A DNA stretch of 64,000 nt from Hofstenia miamia (GCA_004352715.1 SCFE01000001.1:5796350-5860349), one strand, 5' to 3'. Shown: positions 24,335 through 38,559, counted from the stretch's first letter. The notes: generated by a model from the letters alone, not told the origin. Translations and numbers: made by a program.

Positions 24335-25235
24335 CATTGAACCTGGAAAAATAGATTTTGGGATAGCCCTAATATGTATATACATACATATATATATATA
24401 TATGTAACGTGCACGCTGTTTTCAAGTGCGCCCCCCTTCGTAACTTCTGGCTGCGCCACTGCTCTGATGTCAATGTTTTCCAAGTAGTTTACAGATGTTA
24501 TTGGCCTAGTGTTGCTTAATTCAGTTTTCTTTGAGTCCGTCTCAAGAACATCCAACTCTAGCAACCCACTCTAATGCTAAGGCTAGCTCTTCATGAACTG
24601 AACTTAAACGAATGGTGTCTGCTCGGCTTCTTAGGATTTTTATATTCTTTAGAATCTACTTACACTTTGATCGTGTGATCTCATTTTGTCTATTTCTTGA
24701 TCTGCTCATTATTTCTTCCACAACTTTACTGCATCCTTACCTGGATCTAGGTCCTTTTAGAACTATCCTTCTTGTGAATCAAATTTTCTATTCTCTTGCC
24801 TGCTTACCGTCTTCTATAAGTATTTCTCGAATTTCCTGTCTAGCACATTCTATTGAAGTAGTCTTGATAACCCTACTTCTACCATTTACTTTATTACTTG
24901 CTGTAAGCTTGCCTAATTCCTCCGTTGACTTCACTAATTTATTTTCAAATTCTTCCTTCCAAAGCAAATTATTTTTTATATATCAATGACTGTGGTCGAA
25001 GATATTGTAGAAGTCGACAAACTGAACAATGGGTAACACCCTGATCCTGATCACTAGAAGTGTGATTATCAAGGTCTGTTTCATGAAAATTCTCTGGCAA
25101 CCCTTGGCGCCCAGAGCTCATGTATTTAGCCTGATCAGGGAAGTATATCCGAAGGCCGAACATCAATTGAGAGTGTTCTGCCTCTGGCTCCTTGGACAAT
25201 CAATTCTACTAACGTGGGTAACGTAGTGAGCGCCT
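24335..25235. repeat. Second copy of the exact 901-bp duplication
   Basis: Same sequence as 23433-24333. Only this copy continues into the flanking retroelement sequence at 25236-25860, and only the first copy is joined to the left flank. Confidence 0.85.
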
Positions 25236-25870
25236 GCTGCTACAAAAAGCTACCGAGACATCAGGCTGCCTCACTGGCGCAGAAAGCGCTGGCTCTTGCC
25301 CTATCAGGTGATTTATAGCTAAGGAACCAATAGTAGTCAAGCTGGCAGTGTTCTCATTGCTTCACCGTTTGACCACCACAAATTTAAACAGACAAGCATT
25401 ACGACCGTAACCGTCCTCATGTACACAAAGTTCACATGGCAGCACTTTCAGTTATCTTGGTTAACGTATTCTGTAAGTACAGGACTAAGTAACTGACACG
25501 CCTTACTAGGATAGTTGGGCCCAATGTGCTTGGCTTCCCTACATTTTGAGCACTTTCCATGTACCTGGGCATGGGTTCACCAAGTTATTCACCTCTGTGA
25601 TGACTTCACTTTTAAACTACTACTGCTGATTCCCTTTAGAGATGGTAACCTAATTCTCAATTCTTCACTTGTTATGGTTCTGTTTCTAGACCTAATTCAT
25701 TCACTTCTATTTCCAGCACTTACTTTGTTCTAAGGAATTTGCCAATCAATGTTTAGATTGCTTCCTCAATTAAGAGGATAAGTTGATCCAGTTTGTAACT
25801 AAGGTCATAGTTACCTCAGATTGCCCCTCTGTGCCTTTCCACACTGAGGGTTCCAATCAAATTATATTTT
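24600..25870 (-). pseudogene. Retroelement gag/ORF1-like relic with zinc knuckles
   Basis: Read on the minus strand, the segment 25500-25561 gives HGKCSKCREAKHIGPNYP, a CCHC knuckle whose last Cys is lost. About 100 bp on, PCELCVHEDGYGRNACLF (25400-25440) looks like a second, altered knuckle. Downstream are a frame with MSKEPEAEHSQLMFGLRIYF (24969-25199) and a charged, probably helical stretch with several stops. This is the N-terminal, nucleic-acid-binding part of a retroelement. I cannot tell whether it belongs to the LINE family seen at 39.1 kb. Confidence 0.5.
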
Positions 25871-26248
25871 GAGTCTTATCTAATGTCGAACATGACCTAT
25901 ATTTCATCACAATATTAACAGGCAAAAATATATTTTCGTTAATTTCAATTTAATAAGAAAACTAAAAAAATCAGTAATAAATCGTCAGGACTCGCTTGTT
26001 TTGAACGGTCGTACAATAATTCTAAAATTGAACGAAATAATCACTAATCAAAACTTAGAATTATGTATTGCAAAGCCAATCATTACTGGGAATATCAAAT
26101 ATATTTAATACATTGACACAATTTTTAAACAATAGTACCCTGTTACGTAATTGTCCTTATTAAATGCATTTTTGAAGAAAGTTAAATGCAATTTTGTTCA
26201 TAGCGTTATTTTTATTTCTTTATAGCAATAAATTTACTTTTGCCTTTG

Positions 26249-26282
<34 letters not shown>

Positions 26283-27582
26283 TATATTATATGAAGGATT
26301 TACCAGAAGATTTTAATCAAACACAAAGAACTATTGCACTATGCAACTGAAAATTTATCATAGTAAAAAAGATTATTGATACTTTCTACTTAGAGACAGT
26401 GTGGATATTTTAGCAAACAATGTTTTCCCTAAAACCATTTCTCCATTTTTAAAAATAATTATCTCCAAAACCAGATTTCCTTCAAAGGTTAATGAATGGT
26501 CAAGAGCAAAGTTCGTAGAGACTAATCTGATTTACTGGTGAAAATTCTCTAAGGCTAGGTTGAATTGTTAGGCATAAAAATTGGGACGAAACTTCTATTG
26601 GAGTAATTCGTTGCTATTGTTCTTCTGATTGAGACGAACGATGTTAATTAATAACCATTACTCAGACAACAGCTTTTCACATGTCACCAAGTGTACGAAA
26701 TCGATAAAATATTAGAGATAGCCTGTAATATTATTTTGAAATGTTAGTAAATAATTGTAAATATAGCAAAAATATTTAACACAGTAGCTCAAATCCAGTT
26801 TTACATGTTTGCTAAATTATTGCATTATTAAAGAATTCTGATGTTCCATATTCACACAATTAATGTGCAGAAATTCAATAAGTATTGTTCTGCGGGAATC
26901 GTAATAATTTATTCTTACAACTCTTTCCTTCAATAGTCAATAAGTTATTTTGATTAAAAATTTATGATGCAATACAATCTATTATTGCATTGTTGCAGTC
27001 ATTAGATTTTGTTCACTTCTAATCTGATCTGCAGTGAAATTAATTGATGCCACTAGTAGGTTTTTTTAATCTACTGTCTACATCTTCAATTTGAAATAAT
27101 AATAAAGGCATGCTCAATTTTTAGAGGCATTTGATATTGAAGAATTGTTTTCATAAAACAAGGAAAGCATAAATTGAAATTTTTTAGGTAGGGAATCAGG
27201 TCGACCGAATTACTCATAAAACCATTTGAGGAAATTAGCACGTTTTATGGTTGTATTTGTTAGTCAGCTTAAGACCACCTGCACTTTTCCATTTAGTTGG
27301 TATGCTTGAGTGTTGGTTGAGACATTACACTACATTTCGCTCTGTAGTGCAATTATTCAAACTTAACAATTAACGTAAATATATCAGTGAATAACCTTAA
27401 ATAATATATAATTAGTTTGAGGGCAATAGATTAGCAAACCTGTTACAGTAAAAGAATATTTTTCCGAATATGCATCATTATTTAACATATATTCAAAGTG
27501 AATGTTAATTGTTTTTATAATCTTAATTTGTTATATTTGGGAGCGTTAAATTTTATTACTAAAATTTATGAATTTTATTTCT
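25871..27582. other. AT-rich DNA, nothing recognised
   Basis: Contains an (AT)n run at 26248-26288. No coding frame with family similarity on either strand. Confidence 0.5.
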
Positions 27583-28460
27583 CTATTTTTCAAGATATAA
27601 TATGATTAATTGCGCTATTCCTAAATATTCTTTTTTACACATTTCTAATTTTGATTTCAAACAGTTAAAAAGAGAGGAATATATTCTAAAAAATTCCTCT
27701 TCATTTTTAATTTTCTTAATTTTGAAATGCTGAAAAAACTCTTTTTCATTCTCTTGTTGCATGTACTTATCTATTCTTTGACTATGTTTACCACGCATAA
27801 TGCCTATAAGTAAATATATATCATTTAAATGCATTTGCAATCTAATTAGCAGAATCTTTAAAATATTTAATATTGCTATGTAATCATGATTCTTAAAAAT
27901 CTCTTTCGTATAAATTTTTTGTTTGAACTCTTGCCGGTCTATATGTATGAATTAGATTGAAATGCCAGACAGGTGATCAATAAATAGTTTCGAACGAATA
28001 ATAGAGAGATACAGCTGTTTTTTCGTATTTGGTAGGACATGATAGGATACTGATTTTTCATTTTATGAAACGTTTTCAAAGCCAATATAACAAAGTTTGA
28101 AATGTAATTATTCCAAGTAAGTTTTTATAAATATGAATTCTAAGATATTTAGCTATTATACTTTGGGTGATATTTGCTCCATGCATTGTAATACATTTGC
28201 GAAAGTTTCATTTTCTACAATTTCAATAAGTTGTAGTTTGTTTTTGGTGAAACACATTTTATTGTCGACACCACCAGTATTCTTGCATTATACTGTAATT
28301 TGTTAGAATTTTTTGAGGGACATTACTATATAACCCTATTGATAGAAGGTCATTAATCATAATTAGAAAAAGTACGCGTCCCAAGAAGCTTGACGTGGAA
28401 TTCCACCAGTGATGTAAATTTGTTTGATTGGTTTTAGTAGGTTACCACGAATTCCAGAGT
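27583..28460 (-). pseudogene. LINE reverse transcriptase relic (C-terminal half)
   Basis: On the minus strand, 28460-28340 gives TGGIPRQ, a one-base frameshift, then FLGRVLFLIMINDLLSIGLY, the GVPQGSILGPLLFLIYINDL box of non-LTR reverse transcriptase. Further on, CITMHGANITQSIIAKYLRI matches the strand before and in the KYLG-V-ID thumb motif, followed by a TLLYWL-KRFIK helix. The open frame at 27583-27840 (with LNDIYLLIGIMRGKHSQRI) fits the C-terminal domain, where LKL-DIY-LQI--FMY is usual. The FADD box between the two is not readable. It is a dead Jockey/CR1-like or related LINE. Confidence 0.7.
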
Positions 28461-31400
28461 TTTACATCATATTAAAAATATATATATCAGTGCCTCAACC
28501 GGGCAGAAATGTTTATTGGTAACCGGAAACTAGTTGAGGAAGCACTCGCCGTATATCGGCCGTTTAACCGGTGACCGGTCAAGTTTTTCAATACATTTAA
28601 ACTCTAAGCTAAACAAATTTGCTTACAAAATTATATTCATTGTATTTTATGTATTATTATTTCTTTCTTATATTATAGTAGCCTTTTTATAAATATATGT
28701 TATTTGTTTTTGCAAAAAATTTTTACGTTTGCCTTGCATCATGTAAAATATCAATAAACAATAAAACAAATGTAAGTTTTTTATTTTTTTTAGAAAAAAT
28801 CATTAATAAATGTTTCTCTTTAAACTATAAGACAGTGAACGAACATGAAGTAAAGAAGTAATGGAGTTTTGACTGAGCATTTATTTACGGAAGGCATTAT
28901 AAGGCACTTTGCAACGCAAACTAAATTATTTTCGAAGTCTTCTGGTAATTAAGATATTTATTATATGTTATTGCAGATGTATTATCTTTATCTACATATG
29001 TTTATGCATATCTATTTCACTGATTGACAACTTAAAAATTTTACTGAACCCATGTGAAAACCCTGTAAAAAATTAGGAAAAAATTGTTTCTTATAAACAA
29101 GAAAAGAAACTTTTGAAAAAGATTATTGTGAGTTATTCTTATAATAATTAGGTGCATAAATTCAATCGGTATTAATGGAAATAATTTAAGTTACGAATTT
29201 TAGCAACGACTAAACAAGTTTGTTTATTTAATAAGCAAAAAATTTAGAAGATACAGTTGGTTTAAAAATTTCACTTAATTAGAATTCAGAAAAAATTTCA
29301 TAACTTTATTAATGAACTAAATTTTTTCAAGTTCAGCTTGGGCCTTTTTTGAGGTGCATAAGGTATATGTAATTTGATTCTTCATAGCATTTGCTTTTGT
29401 TTTCAAGCTATGAAAAACTAAATTTCGAAGTTCTTTATTTTCCCACTTGGAAAATCAATTTTTAATATTTTGTGTGATTTTTCGAGGAATAGAATACAAA
29501 ATTACGAAATCAGACAAATATATCCTATGTACAATGGAATTTCATATATATATATATATATATATATGATTCTTGACAGCAAATGTTTCCCTAATTAAAT
29601 CAAACTCACGTATAAAGCTGCAAAAATGATTTTGAAAAAATAAAATTAATATGCTCTTTTTGGATAACTTTATTCTGAAAACCAAAGCTTTGTAGCAGAT
29701 AAATTTTATCTGTATAAAGATTCACGATTTGGTTTTGATATTCACAGTAAAAATTCTTTTCAAGTGTCAAATGCAGCTGTCAATACATAGCTGTTACTTT
29801 TTAAAACTTTGAACATTTTTCAAGTCAAGCGTTTAAAAACGTTCGAATTCAAAAAACAACACCTACTGAGTTAAATGAGCTAGATAGAGTTATCTATAAA
29901 AAGCTCGAGATTTCAATATAAATTTGGAGCAGCAAAGTTAAAATATTAATATATTTTGATTATGGTTAGAAGTTTTCAATAAGTATGAACTTTATCGTGA
30001 GTTCCTATGTCCGTATTGTTACTACGTTCGTGACATATTTATTCACTATTTAAAATGACATATCAACAGTGAAGTCATTAATGGCAAGAACTTCGTTTCA
30101 TTCATAAAGTAATTCAGCATTTATCAAAATATATGTTGATTCGCACACATGCTAGAGGTTAAGTATGAACTTTTTGATATTTATAATTTGGAATGCATTT
30201 ATTCAAGGGTTTTGGTAAACCTAAACCATCTCCAATTCAAAGATTTTCATAAAGCAAATTTGAGTGGAAAACCTGAAAGCATTGATTCCTTCCCAATTTT
30301 CACCTGCCTCAAAAATGCGCGTTAGATGAATCTTTTGACACATTGCCTTGCTAATAACTCATTTAAGTTAAATTTTGGAAACGCCTCCTTTTGATTAAGT
30401 GACTGTCAAAAATTGAAGCACATATATTTAAAAATATAAATATATAATAACTTTTGAAAGTGTTAGACGAGCTAATTGGCGAAATTGAAAGCTACACAAA
30501 TAGATAAACAAAATTTATTTCTATTTATAATACTTTTAATTGAATATAAACAAATTCCACATTATGCATTTGTGCAGGTATTCTTTTATGTTTCTTGAAT
30601 AAATACCAAAAATCACCAATTTACTGCAGTCATTCATGACATTCCATTGAAACAAGTTTACTTAAAATTTTCATTTCCCCATGGTAAAGTTAATTCATGC
30701 GGTCTTCAACATGTATTTATTTGATTCTATTTTTGAATTTCTATTAACCTAACATGATGTGAACTGCACTTCGGAAATGCGTCCATAGGTCGCTAAATTT
30801 AGGCGAGTAGTGCGGTAGACATGCTTGTTTGAATTTCACTGTGAATTTGTGCATATTTAGAAATCATTTGTCAATAAAAAATGTAAAGTTTGCATTCTGT
30901 GAGAAATTCATGCCCTATTTGAATTCGCATCAGGCATAAATTAAGTACTTAACTCAACCTGGATAAGTGCTGCAAGCCATTTTTGTTTGTCATTGATATT
31001 GACTAAGTTTTTAAAGTGAAGGCATTGCTTACATTAAGATATATCATGGAAGCAAAGAATTTCTCCTTAAATCGAGTGCCTCGGAGCATTCTATTTGAAA
31101 ACATATTTTATCAGCAATTCAAAATGTCATATGAGGGTGACTGTATTAAAAAAATTATGATCAGATTCTTGAGAAAATCTTAAATAGCGTCTTTTTGATT
31201 GGGTGGTTTTTCTGAACGCTGTTTAGTTTGGGTCAGAAAAATATTACCCAAATGCAGCTATAACTCGGATTATGGGTTTACACGTACCAAGCTATTTAGC
31301 CATTAAATGTATCACCTCGTTTATATTTAAAAGCCTCAGCAGCTGCAGTTAATTAACAAATTGACAGCCCAAAACACTTGCGGAACAATAGAGACAAAAA

Positions 31401-32596
31401 ATTCAAATTTTTATGAAAAATAATACATCTCATGATTTAATAGCTTAACCCTAAACAATCAAGGCAGTGTCTACAATTTTGGATGGTTCCTATAAAATTA
31501 TTTGTAGGCGCATTAATTACTCACTAGATAATACAGATGCCTAAAATCTGAAAACACTACTCGATAAAATTCTAAGTTGGGAGGCCTTTTTGCAGAAAAT
31601 AAAATGTCTTAGATTAGTTGTTGCTGTCATGGGCTTTAGACCGCTTTACAATCTGAACACCAGATATGGGAAGAATTTGACATCATTTACAAAAATCAGA
31701 TTTTTCATTGAAAAATGGTAATATTTTCATCTACTTCAAACAGGAATAATTTTTATAACAAGTTTTCACAATAACAGAGAGACATATTTAAACATTGATC
31801 CGTCTAAATCATGGGATTTCCAAATTCCCTAAAAGGTTTAGAGAAAATTGCTTGGAAATGTGGACAAAAGAGTTTGTGAATTTAGGAATGCAATTGGCAG
31901 TTTGGGGTTGACAGTGAAGCTGCGAAATTTACATAGCAATGATTATGGACAGTTAAGCAATATTTATCGAGAGCGCAAAGAATATCTACACAAATTGACC
32001 TGATCTGTCCAGTGAATTTCCAACAATTCCGTGCCTAAAACAATTGTAAATCGGAAAGTGTCCATGTTGCAGTATCTGGAAAGTATTCCATTTAACCCCA
32101 TAGCTTATATATATATACAGTACATATATAGTTATATGTCGCTATGTACGTTCAAATTGCCAAAAAGTGTAAATAGCTTCATATCTAAGCGTACACATCG
32201 ACATATAAAAAAAATGGGCAGAATTCTGAATAAAAAATTGTTGTATGACATTGCATGGTGGTGAAGCGCTATATTTATTAAAATTCGAACTATTTTTGTG
32301 CGATATACTCTAAATTTGCCAACTTCCGACTGAATTATTCACTTCATTTTGAATAATTATAGAGCTATACTTAGGCTAATATTTTCAAAAAAATTATCTT
32401 TATTCTAAAACAGTGTTTCAAATTCTAGTCTGTACATCCAATGCTACCACCGTGGGCGTGATATCATATCATTAAATTTTTTAAAAAAAAACAATCTTGC
32501 TGATACATAGCGACACATAAACTTTATGAGATGTATATAGCGACATGTATAATTTGCTAAGCGTACATACCGACATGGTATAACTATATATACCTG
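28461..32596. other. AT-rich DNA with one repeat-like block, no gene recognised
   Basis: At 28490-28590 repeated CCGG-containing words (AACCGGGC, TAACCGGAAAC, TTTAACCGGTGACCGGTCAA) mark part of an interspersed repeat of unknown type. An (AT)n run lies at 29543-29568. The open frame at 32031-32264 has no family motif. Sequence beside the gap at 32500-32596 is low-complexity. Confidence 0.45.
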
Positions 32597-32819
32597 NNNN
32601 NNNNNNNNNNNNNNNNNNNNNNNNNNNNNNNNNNNNNNNNNNNNNNNNNNNNNNNNNNNNNNNNNNNNNNNNNNNNNNNNNNNNNNNNNNNNNNNNNNNN
32701 NNNNNNNNNNNNNNNNNNNNNNNNNNNNNNNNNNNNNNNNNNNNNNNNNNNNNNNNNNNNNNNNNNNNNNNNNNNNNNNNNNNNNNNNNNNNNNNNNNNN
32801 NNNNNNNNNNNNNNNNNNN
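32597..32819. other. Assembly gap (223 Ns)
   Basis: A run of Ns flanked by AT and GATA microsatellites, which probably caused the break. Confidence 0.98.
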
Positions 32820-32835
32820 TATATATTATATATAT

Positions 32836-32874
<39 letters not shown>

Positions 32875-32875
32875 T
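32820..32875. repeat. (AT)n-(GATA)n microsatellite at the gap edge
   Basis: AT repeats pass into about nine GATA units directly after the gap. Confidence 0.9.
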
Positions 32876-33494
32876 ATTCTAACTAACTGTCTGTGACCAA
32901 AATGTCAAAATGGCAGTAAATATTACAAACTCAAGTAAATCGATTCAACAATTTACAATGATACATTCAAGAGTGATTTATATATATATAAATGGAAGTT
33001 TCTACTTTTTTCAGATGCGTGTGGTTTTAATGAATGCAACTAGTCCAATGTCTACTCGTCTTGCCTGAGTGACTTAAAATAATCTGATAAAAGTAGACAG
33101 ATACGGCATTCCACTGGAGTCAACAAATATAACATACAACAAACGTCTAATACAAATGACAAACTCATAATTCTAAATGTATTTCCCGATTGAATTGACT
33201 AGCTAACAGCAAGTAAATAATTATATCTCATGACAATAAAAATGCTACTAAAGCAGAAACTAATTTTCCTGTAATTTGAATGGTATGTCAATGCGGGTGT
33301 TTTAACGAATTTATTTACTAACAAAGTGTGTAGCTAATGTGAGAATTTTAAACAGACCTAATTTTCTTTTAATGACAGCGTACACAACCTTACACACTGC
33401 ACCACTTCTTTCAATATATGCATATGCAATAAAATATTTCAATTACAAATTATTAATATCATTAATAAAATAACAAATGAATTTTTTCATTGTA
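32876..33494. other. AT-rich DNA, nothing recognised
   Basis: No coding similarity or structured repeat seen. Confidence 0.5.
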
Positions 33495-34749
33495 CAGGCT
33501 CATTATAAAGAAACGCAAGTTTATATAAGAATTTTATTAGCAGAAAAATAAATCTACAACATTAAAAATTTCTTTGTAAACATTTATTATCGGGCGGATT
33601 ACTGTTAATTGTATTTGGGAAGGATTTGTTGACAATTAATTTCGATCCAATGCATTAATCTCATTGGGAGTGATTGCAGTGTGGCCTTAAGCATTTCTGA
33701 CTGAATGTTGTTCATGGCCATTTGGATTCTTTCTTTTAATACAGTCAAATTGGATGGAGAAGTTGGGTAAGCTTTTGCCTTTGGATATCCTCACAACCAG
33801 AAATCACAAGGAGTGAGATATCAGGACTTCTGGGGGCATTCAATTTGGAAATCCTTAGAGATGATTCGATGTCCAAAAATAGACTTGAGAATCTCTTTGG
33901 TTATTTTCTCTCTGTGAGGTGTTGCTCAATCTTGTTGCATCTAAGTTTTAATTAATACACATCCTTGAGTTAAATGGGGGTGTTGCGTGATCAATCAGCA
34001 TCCGGCTACATCACTCAGCATTTATAGCCTGACTTTGTCCATCTTCATCTTCGAAGAAGTAAAGAAAAGCTTAAAATTCTGTGTTAAGCCACCTTAAACT
34101 GTAATTTTTGGTGAATGTAGTGGCTATTGCTGAGCTTCATCTGGATTATTCACAGACCATATTCTTGAATTACATGAATCTACCTCGCCAGAACAAAGGA
34201 AGTGTACTTCATTTGTCCAAAAAACGTTTGGCAACATTTGATTATCTTCTAAAAATTTCTGTAAAATCAATGTACACAAGCTCAATCGTGTTTCGTAGTC
34301 ATGTGTAATTTCATGTGCACCTTCATTATTTTCTGAACTGTAGATGGTGGCATTTCCACATCCTTGCTCACTTGTATGATACTGGTTCTCCCAGAAGCCA
34401 CAGCATCCGACACTTCTTTGATCTGTTCTTCACTAAGACGAGACCTGCCACAACGAGGAGCATCAGCAACATTGCCTTTATCTTTGAATATTTTTATTGT
34501 TCTAATTGCAGTTGAAATGCTTGGTGAATCGGTAGAACTTTTCAGGCCTTTCTCTGTTGAGAACAGTAGTGTTCCACCATAAGAATTTTATCTTCTAAAC
34601 TAAGACAAGACATCTAAAATTGATAAATGAAATTGATATTAGTAATCCACATATTTATATTACCTGCATGTACACGTCACTTTATAAGAAATATTATATT
34701 AAAAAATAGTTGTAATGACAAAATTGCGTTTCATTATAATGACCCGGAA
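33495..34749 (-). mobile_element. Nearly full-length mariner/Tc-type element, transposase dead
   Basis: Inverted ends CAGGCTCATTATAAAGAAAC at 33495 and its diverged complement (GTTTCATTATAATGACCCGG, 34728-34747) enclose about 1.25 kb, the usual size of a mariner. TA lies outside both ends or within two bases of them. Minus-strand reading from 34600: a helix-turn-helix region with SKDVEMPPSTVQKIMKVHMK, then far downstream QD-ATPHREKITKEILKSIF and IECPQKS-YLTPCDFWL-GY, the QDGATPH and SPDLTPCDFWLWG boxes of the DDE core with stops replacing Gly and Trp. The tail ends LMHWIEINCQQILPKYN, as in many such proteins. Stops and frameshifts show it is inactive. Confidence 0.75.
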
Positions 34750-35616
34750 TAATCATAATTTATGTAAAAATATTTTTTAATATCTGCATCTGTATCTCTA
34801 TTGAAAAAGTTTGCACTAAAAGGAACGAATAATATTCCATAGTTTCAATGATGTAATATTCATATTCTGTAATCTATGTGGATTTATAGATTTTTACTAG
34901 CATTTTCTTCAAACATATAATGCTGAAACTGATCGACATTTAAATGTAGTCAAACCAATTAAATAGAAGAACTTTGTGGTGCTTTTTCCGGTTTGCTCAA
35001 AAATTAATTTATCGGATAATTTTCTAAGAAAATACGAAATAAATATAGGCATCACATCTTAAGAAATATAATACCTCTAAAGCCAATGTTCACCTCTAGA
35101 AGGATATCATTAGTAAAAATAAGGCCAATAATTATCAAATTTGTAAAAAAAAATTTGTATTACAAGCCTTACACGAATGATATATATTTATATTACTTTC
35201 TACTAAAATTTTGAATAAAATTGCATTGAAGACTTCTATTTCCAACTCAAGGGTTTATTACTATTAAAGAAATTGACAATGATTTGCCCTGTAATATAAA
35301 TCAAGTTAAGTCGTTTTACATTTGATGTAAAAAGCTTCTAAAAATCTTTGATTAATTCCTAGATTAAATATTTAGACACTAGTTTTTGCTACTGAGCTTG
35401 CTTGTAGATAACTTGATAGTTTTTTTTAAACAAAGTAATGCAGATATCAATTTTTTACTAAATGTTCCTCTAATAAAAATTAATTTGCAAAAATCAGATA
35501 GTCTCCGATTTCAAATCAATGGGGAGCTTTTTGGTTTAACTATTTAAAGGATTTATTCAAATTTTCGTTATGGAGTGAATGTTCTATGTAATGCTATATT
35601 ATTCCATTAGAATTAC

Positions 35617-35649
<33 letters not shown>

Positions 35650-38362
35650 CATTTTGATCTTTTTTGATCATTGGTTATTTTTGAATTGTATAACATAGTC
35701 TATCGTTAAAATTTTATAATCTGTACATTGCTTTTCCTGTTTAGTGAAATGTTTCTATAAATTTCAGGTACTTCATAATTATTAATCAAGCATGCAGCAG
35801 TGATAGTGAAATGGCATGGGTTTATTTAATACATATTAACCTCTTAGTTAAAGCGAGTGATATATCTTCAGTGTATGAAAAAATTTTTTTAACCAATAAC
35901 ATGGATTGCTTGTTAAGTTTTTCTTATCTAAAGTTGTAATTTAAAAAAAAACAAAACTGTATTCGAAAATATACTCCAAACCCGAAAGTGAACCCTGGTT
36001 TTCAACGTATGTGTTCTATGTCTTCCTGGATAACTTCATAAAATGTGATGGATAGATTAGTGTAATTTGAAATTTATCACATTGTTAGTACATTTCATTA
36101 TATTTAACATAAAGTTTGTTCAATTTGTATGAAATAATGGGAAAGAAAGAAATATATCACTTACTGCACACTTTGATTTCACTTAGATTAGAAAAAAATT
36201 GAAATTTTGTTCATCTACTTTTTAGGCCTTACTTCTCAACCTGGTACAATTTCTTCAATACTTCTCACCCATACTAATATGTCAACTTTGTAATAAATTT
36301 CGATTAAAACATTTTAATTTGGATCGAAGCAATAGCATTAGTGTGTAGGTTTTTGTCAAATATGTGAATCCATATTTTGAAATTAGCTTACAAATATTAA
36401 TTAAATATTTTAATACTAATTAAATTCCCATCACACTTGAATTAAGAGTCATTTTCTTTGTGATCCCTCAAGCCTTTTCATAGAACGCAATAAATTATGA
36501 AAATTTTAATGAGGTTAAATCTGCTATTTACATGGGGTACGGGAATTAAGCTTGCTGAATATTTTAATATTTTGTTAAGCTTTGAAGATTCATTTTAAAA
36601 TGGCGACTGTCTTGTTATTATAAAGATTTTATTTGTTGTTATATTTTGCAAATATTCCTTGCATATCAACTCATTTAAATCTAAGACTAATATTTAATGC
36701 CGTTGTATGATAACATCATGCAATGTCTGAAAGGGAAATTGGTTCTTGTTTGACGAAAACGTATGAAGCTGTAACTATTTACTTCGAAAATTAATTATAT
36801 CATATGAATACTTTTCAATATTAAATTCCAAATGACATCATTCAAACTTGCACCGAAAAATTATCCTGCATTAAAAATGATTTTTGCCCGTAAAATCCTA
36901 AATTAAAATGTCTCAAATAATTTTAGTACAATTTTTTTATTGCAAATTGAACAATTGTATCAAAATTTCTTGATGAATTTGAAAGTGATTTTAAATCTAT
37001 TATTAAGCATGGAATGATTTGGGTATTTTGAAATTCATAAAGATTTCCACAATTTAGTTCGCATTATATCTAAAAAATGCATCTTTAACTTTAACATTAA
37101 TTTTTTATCACTTGAAAGCTACATTTTGAATTGTTCATATATGGCTGTCTGATCAATCCAAATAGTATATTACAATTGTAAGGGTTGAAAAGCAATTAAC
37201 CAATTTCACATCATTATTTTTATTTCATCTTCCAAATAACATATGAAATGACCAAAGGTTTGCAGGACACTTGAATGGAGTAATTTATTCCATGCTCAAA
37301 CATCGTTGTGTAATACAAATTCCCGAGCATCTGGATATTAAACTTCAAACGATCACAAACTAAGTTTATAGAAACTTGTATTCCTTTTTTCATTTAATAG
37401 GCTAAAACTATTTTAAAACGTTACACTGAATTAATATGTTAAAAATGATAATTATTTAAACATTACTTTTTTAAGAGCTATTAAACTTCAAAATGATGTG
37501 TTAAAATGTGTTAATATGATTATATGCACATGGCTATTTTGAATAAGAAGGACTTTGCTAACATGTTATAAGAAGATTAACTTCGAATACAATGCACCTC
37601 GTAAATTTCAGTGTTGCGGATGGAAGCAATCGGCCTTTGTTTTCCTGGAATTTATTGACTTTGGATAATGCGTTTATTGAGTATTGCGTAAGTTATTTAT
37701 AAAACACAAACAAATTTTTTATGAAAATTGTCATCAATTATTGAATCCAATTTCCAGAGAACTTATTATTCCATGCTCAGGCAACACCTGTATTTGAATT
37801 TCATAGACGTACCATTTCGTTGGTGTCTATTGATTGAGCAAATGGAATAAGAATGGAGAGCTCGTGCCAATAGCCTTTGCACTAATGTATAAGTTTCAAC
37901 TTCATTGTATTACACCTTAACAATAGACGCTTTTCACTCAACCAAACTATAGTTTATTTTCAAGTGTGAGTTTCCCGTTCAAAGATTAAAATTAAAATGG
38001 TAAGATAACTTTATATATTATCCATCTATATTTAACATAATTTTTACAAATGAAAACACGATAGATTCTTGAAATAGCATAGATAACCACTATATACAGA
38101 AAGTTATATTATATTGATAGCTAGCACAAAGTTCATGTATTCATCTATGTCTTACTACGTAGCACACTGGATTGAAGAGAATTGATTGTCTAATTAAGAT
38201 GCGAATGATAAATTTTAGACAAATCTCAGCTCTGTACAACAAGTAATATGAATTTGATATAAGAACATACCAATAGTTTTGAAAATATGAAATATCATAG
38301 GGGACCTAAATTATACTTAGACTAAATTCATGAAATTTATACTAAATTTAGGAGGCGAAACA
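34750..38362. other. AT-rich DNA upstream of the receptor gene
   Basis: No coding sequence recognised; (AT)n at 35622-35650. The promoter and any 5' UTR exon of the receptor gene should lie here or in part of it. A splice acceptor (CTAAATTTAG) ends at 38351, 11 bp before the start codon, so the start codon may sit in the second exon of the transcript. Confidence 0.45.
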
Positions 38363-38559
38363 ATGATGGGGAAGGAAAAGCCGAAACGAAGAAGTATAGC
38401 TTCAGCGGTAAAAGCTTTCAGCGCATCAGCATACAGCCTTGGCACATTTTCTAAGCAAGAAGATGGCAACCCCTTAATGGCACCTCCCTCTCATCAGGAC
38501 ATTTATGATGAAGCCGAAATAAATGAATGGTCCATGGATGACTACACTCCCTGCGCCAG
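38363..38559 (+). CDS. Receptor exon 1: start and cytosolic tail (residues 1-65)
   Basis: Starts at ATGATG (38363; the second ATG at 38366 is equally possible). Codes for a basic start (GKEKPKRRS) then an Ala/Ser-rich stretch with FSASAYSLGTFS, reminiscent of the tail of vertebrate receptors. Ends phase 2 at CCAG|GTTAGC. An acceptor just upstream suggests a 5' UTR intron. Confidence 0.8.

Noticed and set aside
25515-25733. A 72-codon plus-strand frame with Cys and His residues
   Set aside because: Antisense of the zinc-knuckle region of the retroelement relic.
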